In this document: piece after piece, positions 63,787-64,000 of the stretch | How positions within the stretch are numbered: position 1 is the stretch's first letter | How the letters are laid out: the number at the start of each line of letters is the position of its first letter | Source of the DNA: Rhodospirillales bacterium | GTDB taxonomy: Bacteria > Pseudomonadota > Alphaproteobacteria > Micavibrionales > Micavibrionaceae | DNA length: 64,000 nt | Reading direction: 5' to 3' | NCBI GenBank assembly: GCA_020638365.1 | Contig: JACKIQ010000004.1 | Coordinates: 62,001 to 126,000, forward strand | Notes under the pieces: model-generated | What the model was told of the DNA's origin: nothing | Databases searched by the model: none | Seen by the model: only the letters and a program-made list of their open reading frames with translations | Position numbers and translations under genes: made by a program

Positions 63787-64000
63787 GTGATCCCAAGAAC
63801 AACAAGCGAAAGAGATTCTCTTGCATTAAGCAATGTCTTTCTGCGTCAGTGTCGTATGGATGACGCATATGGTGGCTATTGCGCCAAAGGGGTGGCAAAC
63901 CTTCTCGAACATGTTGGTTTGGGCTGTCAGCGAGGCCACGCATACACTTGGAAGGACACTCTTCCTCAGAACGGGTGGATCAAGCTCGAAGGCGTAACTC
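63787..64000 (+). CDS. Probable Cys peptidase/amidase, N-terminal fragment
   Basis: The gene continues past the window edge; 71 codons are visible. From a GTG at 63787 (AAAGGGG upstream, in-frame TGA at 63763) the protein reads VIPRTTSERDSLALSNVFLR and later GGYCAKGVANLLEHVGLG, then RGHAYTWKDTLPQNGWIKLE. A cysteine in a Y-C-A-x-G-V helix start and the GW/L spacing recall CHAP or NlpC/P60-type peptidoglycan amidases. No signal peptide is visible at this start. The catalytic His would lie beyond the edge. The 131 bp before it are AT-rich and empty. Confidence 0.55.
   Translation, partial: MIPRTTSERDSLALSNVFLRQCRMDDAYGGYCAKGVANLLEHVGLGCQRGHAYTWKDTLPQNGWIKLEGVT

Overview
The window looks like chromosomal DNA of an alphaproteobacterium. 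The evidence is gene order and gene types: glyA-nrdR-ribD-ribE-ribB(X)-ribH-nusB in one run, a BamE lipoprotein / CBP3-type cytochrome bc1 chaperone / DUF177 block leading to rpmF-plsX-fabH-ihfA-merR, a HemB with an aspartate-type metal site, a RibB fused to a degenerate RibA domain, and an LdtR-like MarR regulator. Flagellar motor genes (motA, motB start, fliL), a class I PHA synthase and many exported proteins of unknown function suggest a free-living or host-seeking motile bacterium. A Micavibrio-like lineage is possible, but that is inference only.

Layout. 1-2.2 kb: motB (cut by the window edge), motA and hemB on the minus strand. 2.3-9.1 kb: regulator, small conserved protein, rpiB, glyA, nrdR and the riboflavin genes through nusB, tightly packed on the plus strand. 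9.2-16.3 kb: fliL, a minus-strand lipoprotein, CBP3-like chaperone, DUF177, a minus-strand YeiH-type transporter that splits DUF177 from rpmF, then plsX, fabH, ihfA and a MerR regulator. 16.4-19.2 kb: tRNA-Pro(GGG), a DUF817 membrane protein and a translationally coupled pair of paralogous unknown proteins. 19.3-21.6 kb: cutA, rplM-rpsI with a terminator and a dispersed repeat, gamma-carbonic anhydrase. 21.6-32.5 kb: pentapeptide protein, phaC, hom, glpX, recJ, a BASS transporter, a MerC-like membrane protein, hisI-gshB and an RhlE-type helicase. 32.6-44.5 kb: lptD, an SLC13/RCK permease, a coiled-coil membrane protein, a YdbH-like envelope protein, parE, a secreted protein with a duplicated domain, ispG. 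44.5-47.5 kb: a frameshifted DUF2061 gene, ald, tRNA-Asp(GUC), a small unknown and a TerB-domain membrane protein. 47.7-63.2 kb: respiratory complex I genes nuoA-B-C-D-E-(unknown)-F and then, after an 8.2-kb interruption, nuoG. The interruption holds a Sel1-repeat protein, two unknown genes, purQ, a small membrane gene, a PurS-PurL fusion and a secreted Cys-rich protein. The end holds an all-alpha NTP pyrophosphatase and the start of a likely Cys peptidase or amidase.

How the genes work together. The rib genes make FMN/FAD, which complex I (NuoF holds FMN) and other flavoenzymes use. glyA feeds one-carbon units to the purine enzymes PurL and PurQ. plsX and fabH start phospholipid and fatty acid synthesis. 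LptD, the BamE-like lipoprotein and the YdbH-like protein serve the outer membrane. The most unusual parts are the coupled HExGH/HDxGH paralog pair (17.4-19.2 kb), the split nuo cluster with an extra gene between nuoE and nuoF, the non-alphaproteobacterial-looking PurSL/PurQ pair, and several exported proteins that I cannot assign. I saw no CRISPR array, prophage, insertion sequence or rRNA.
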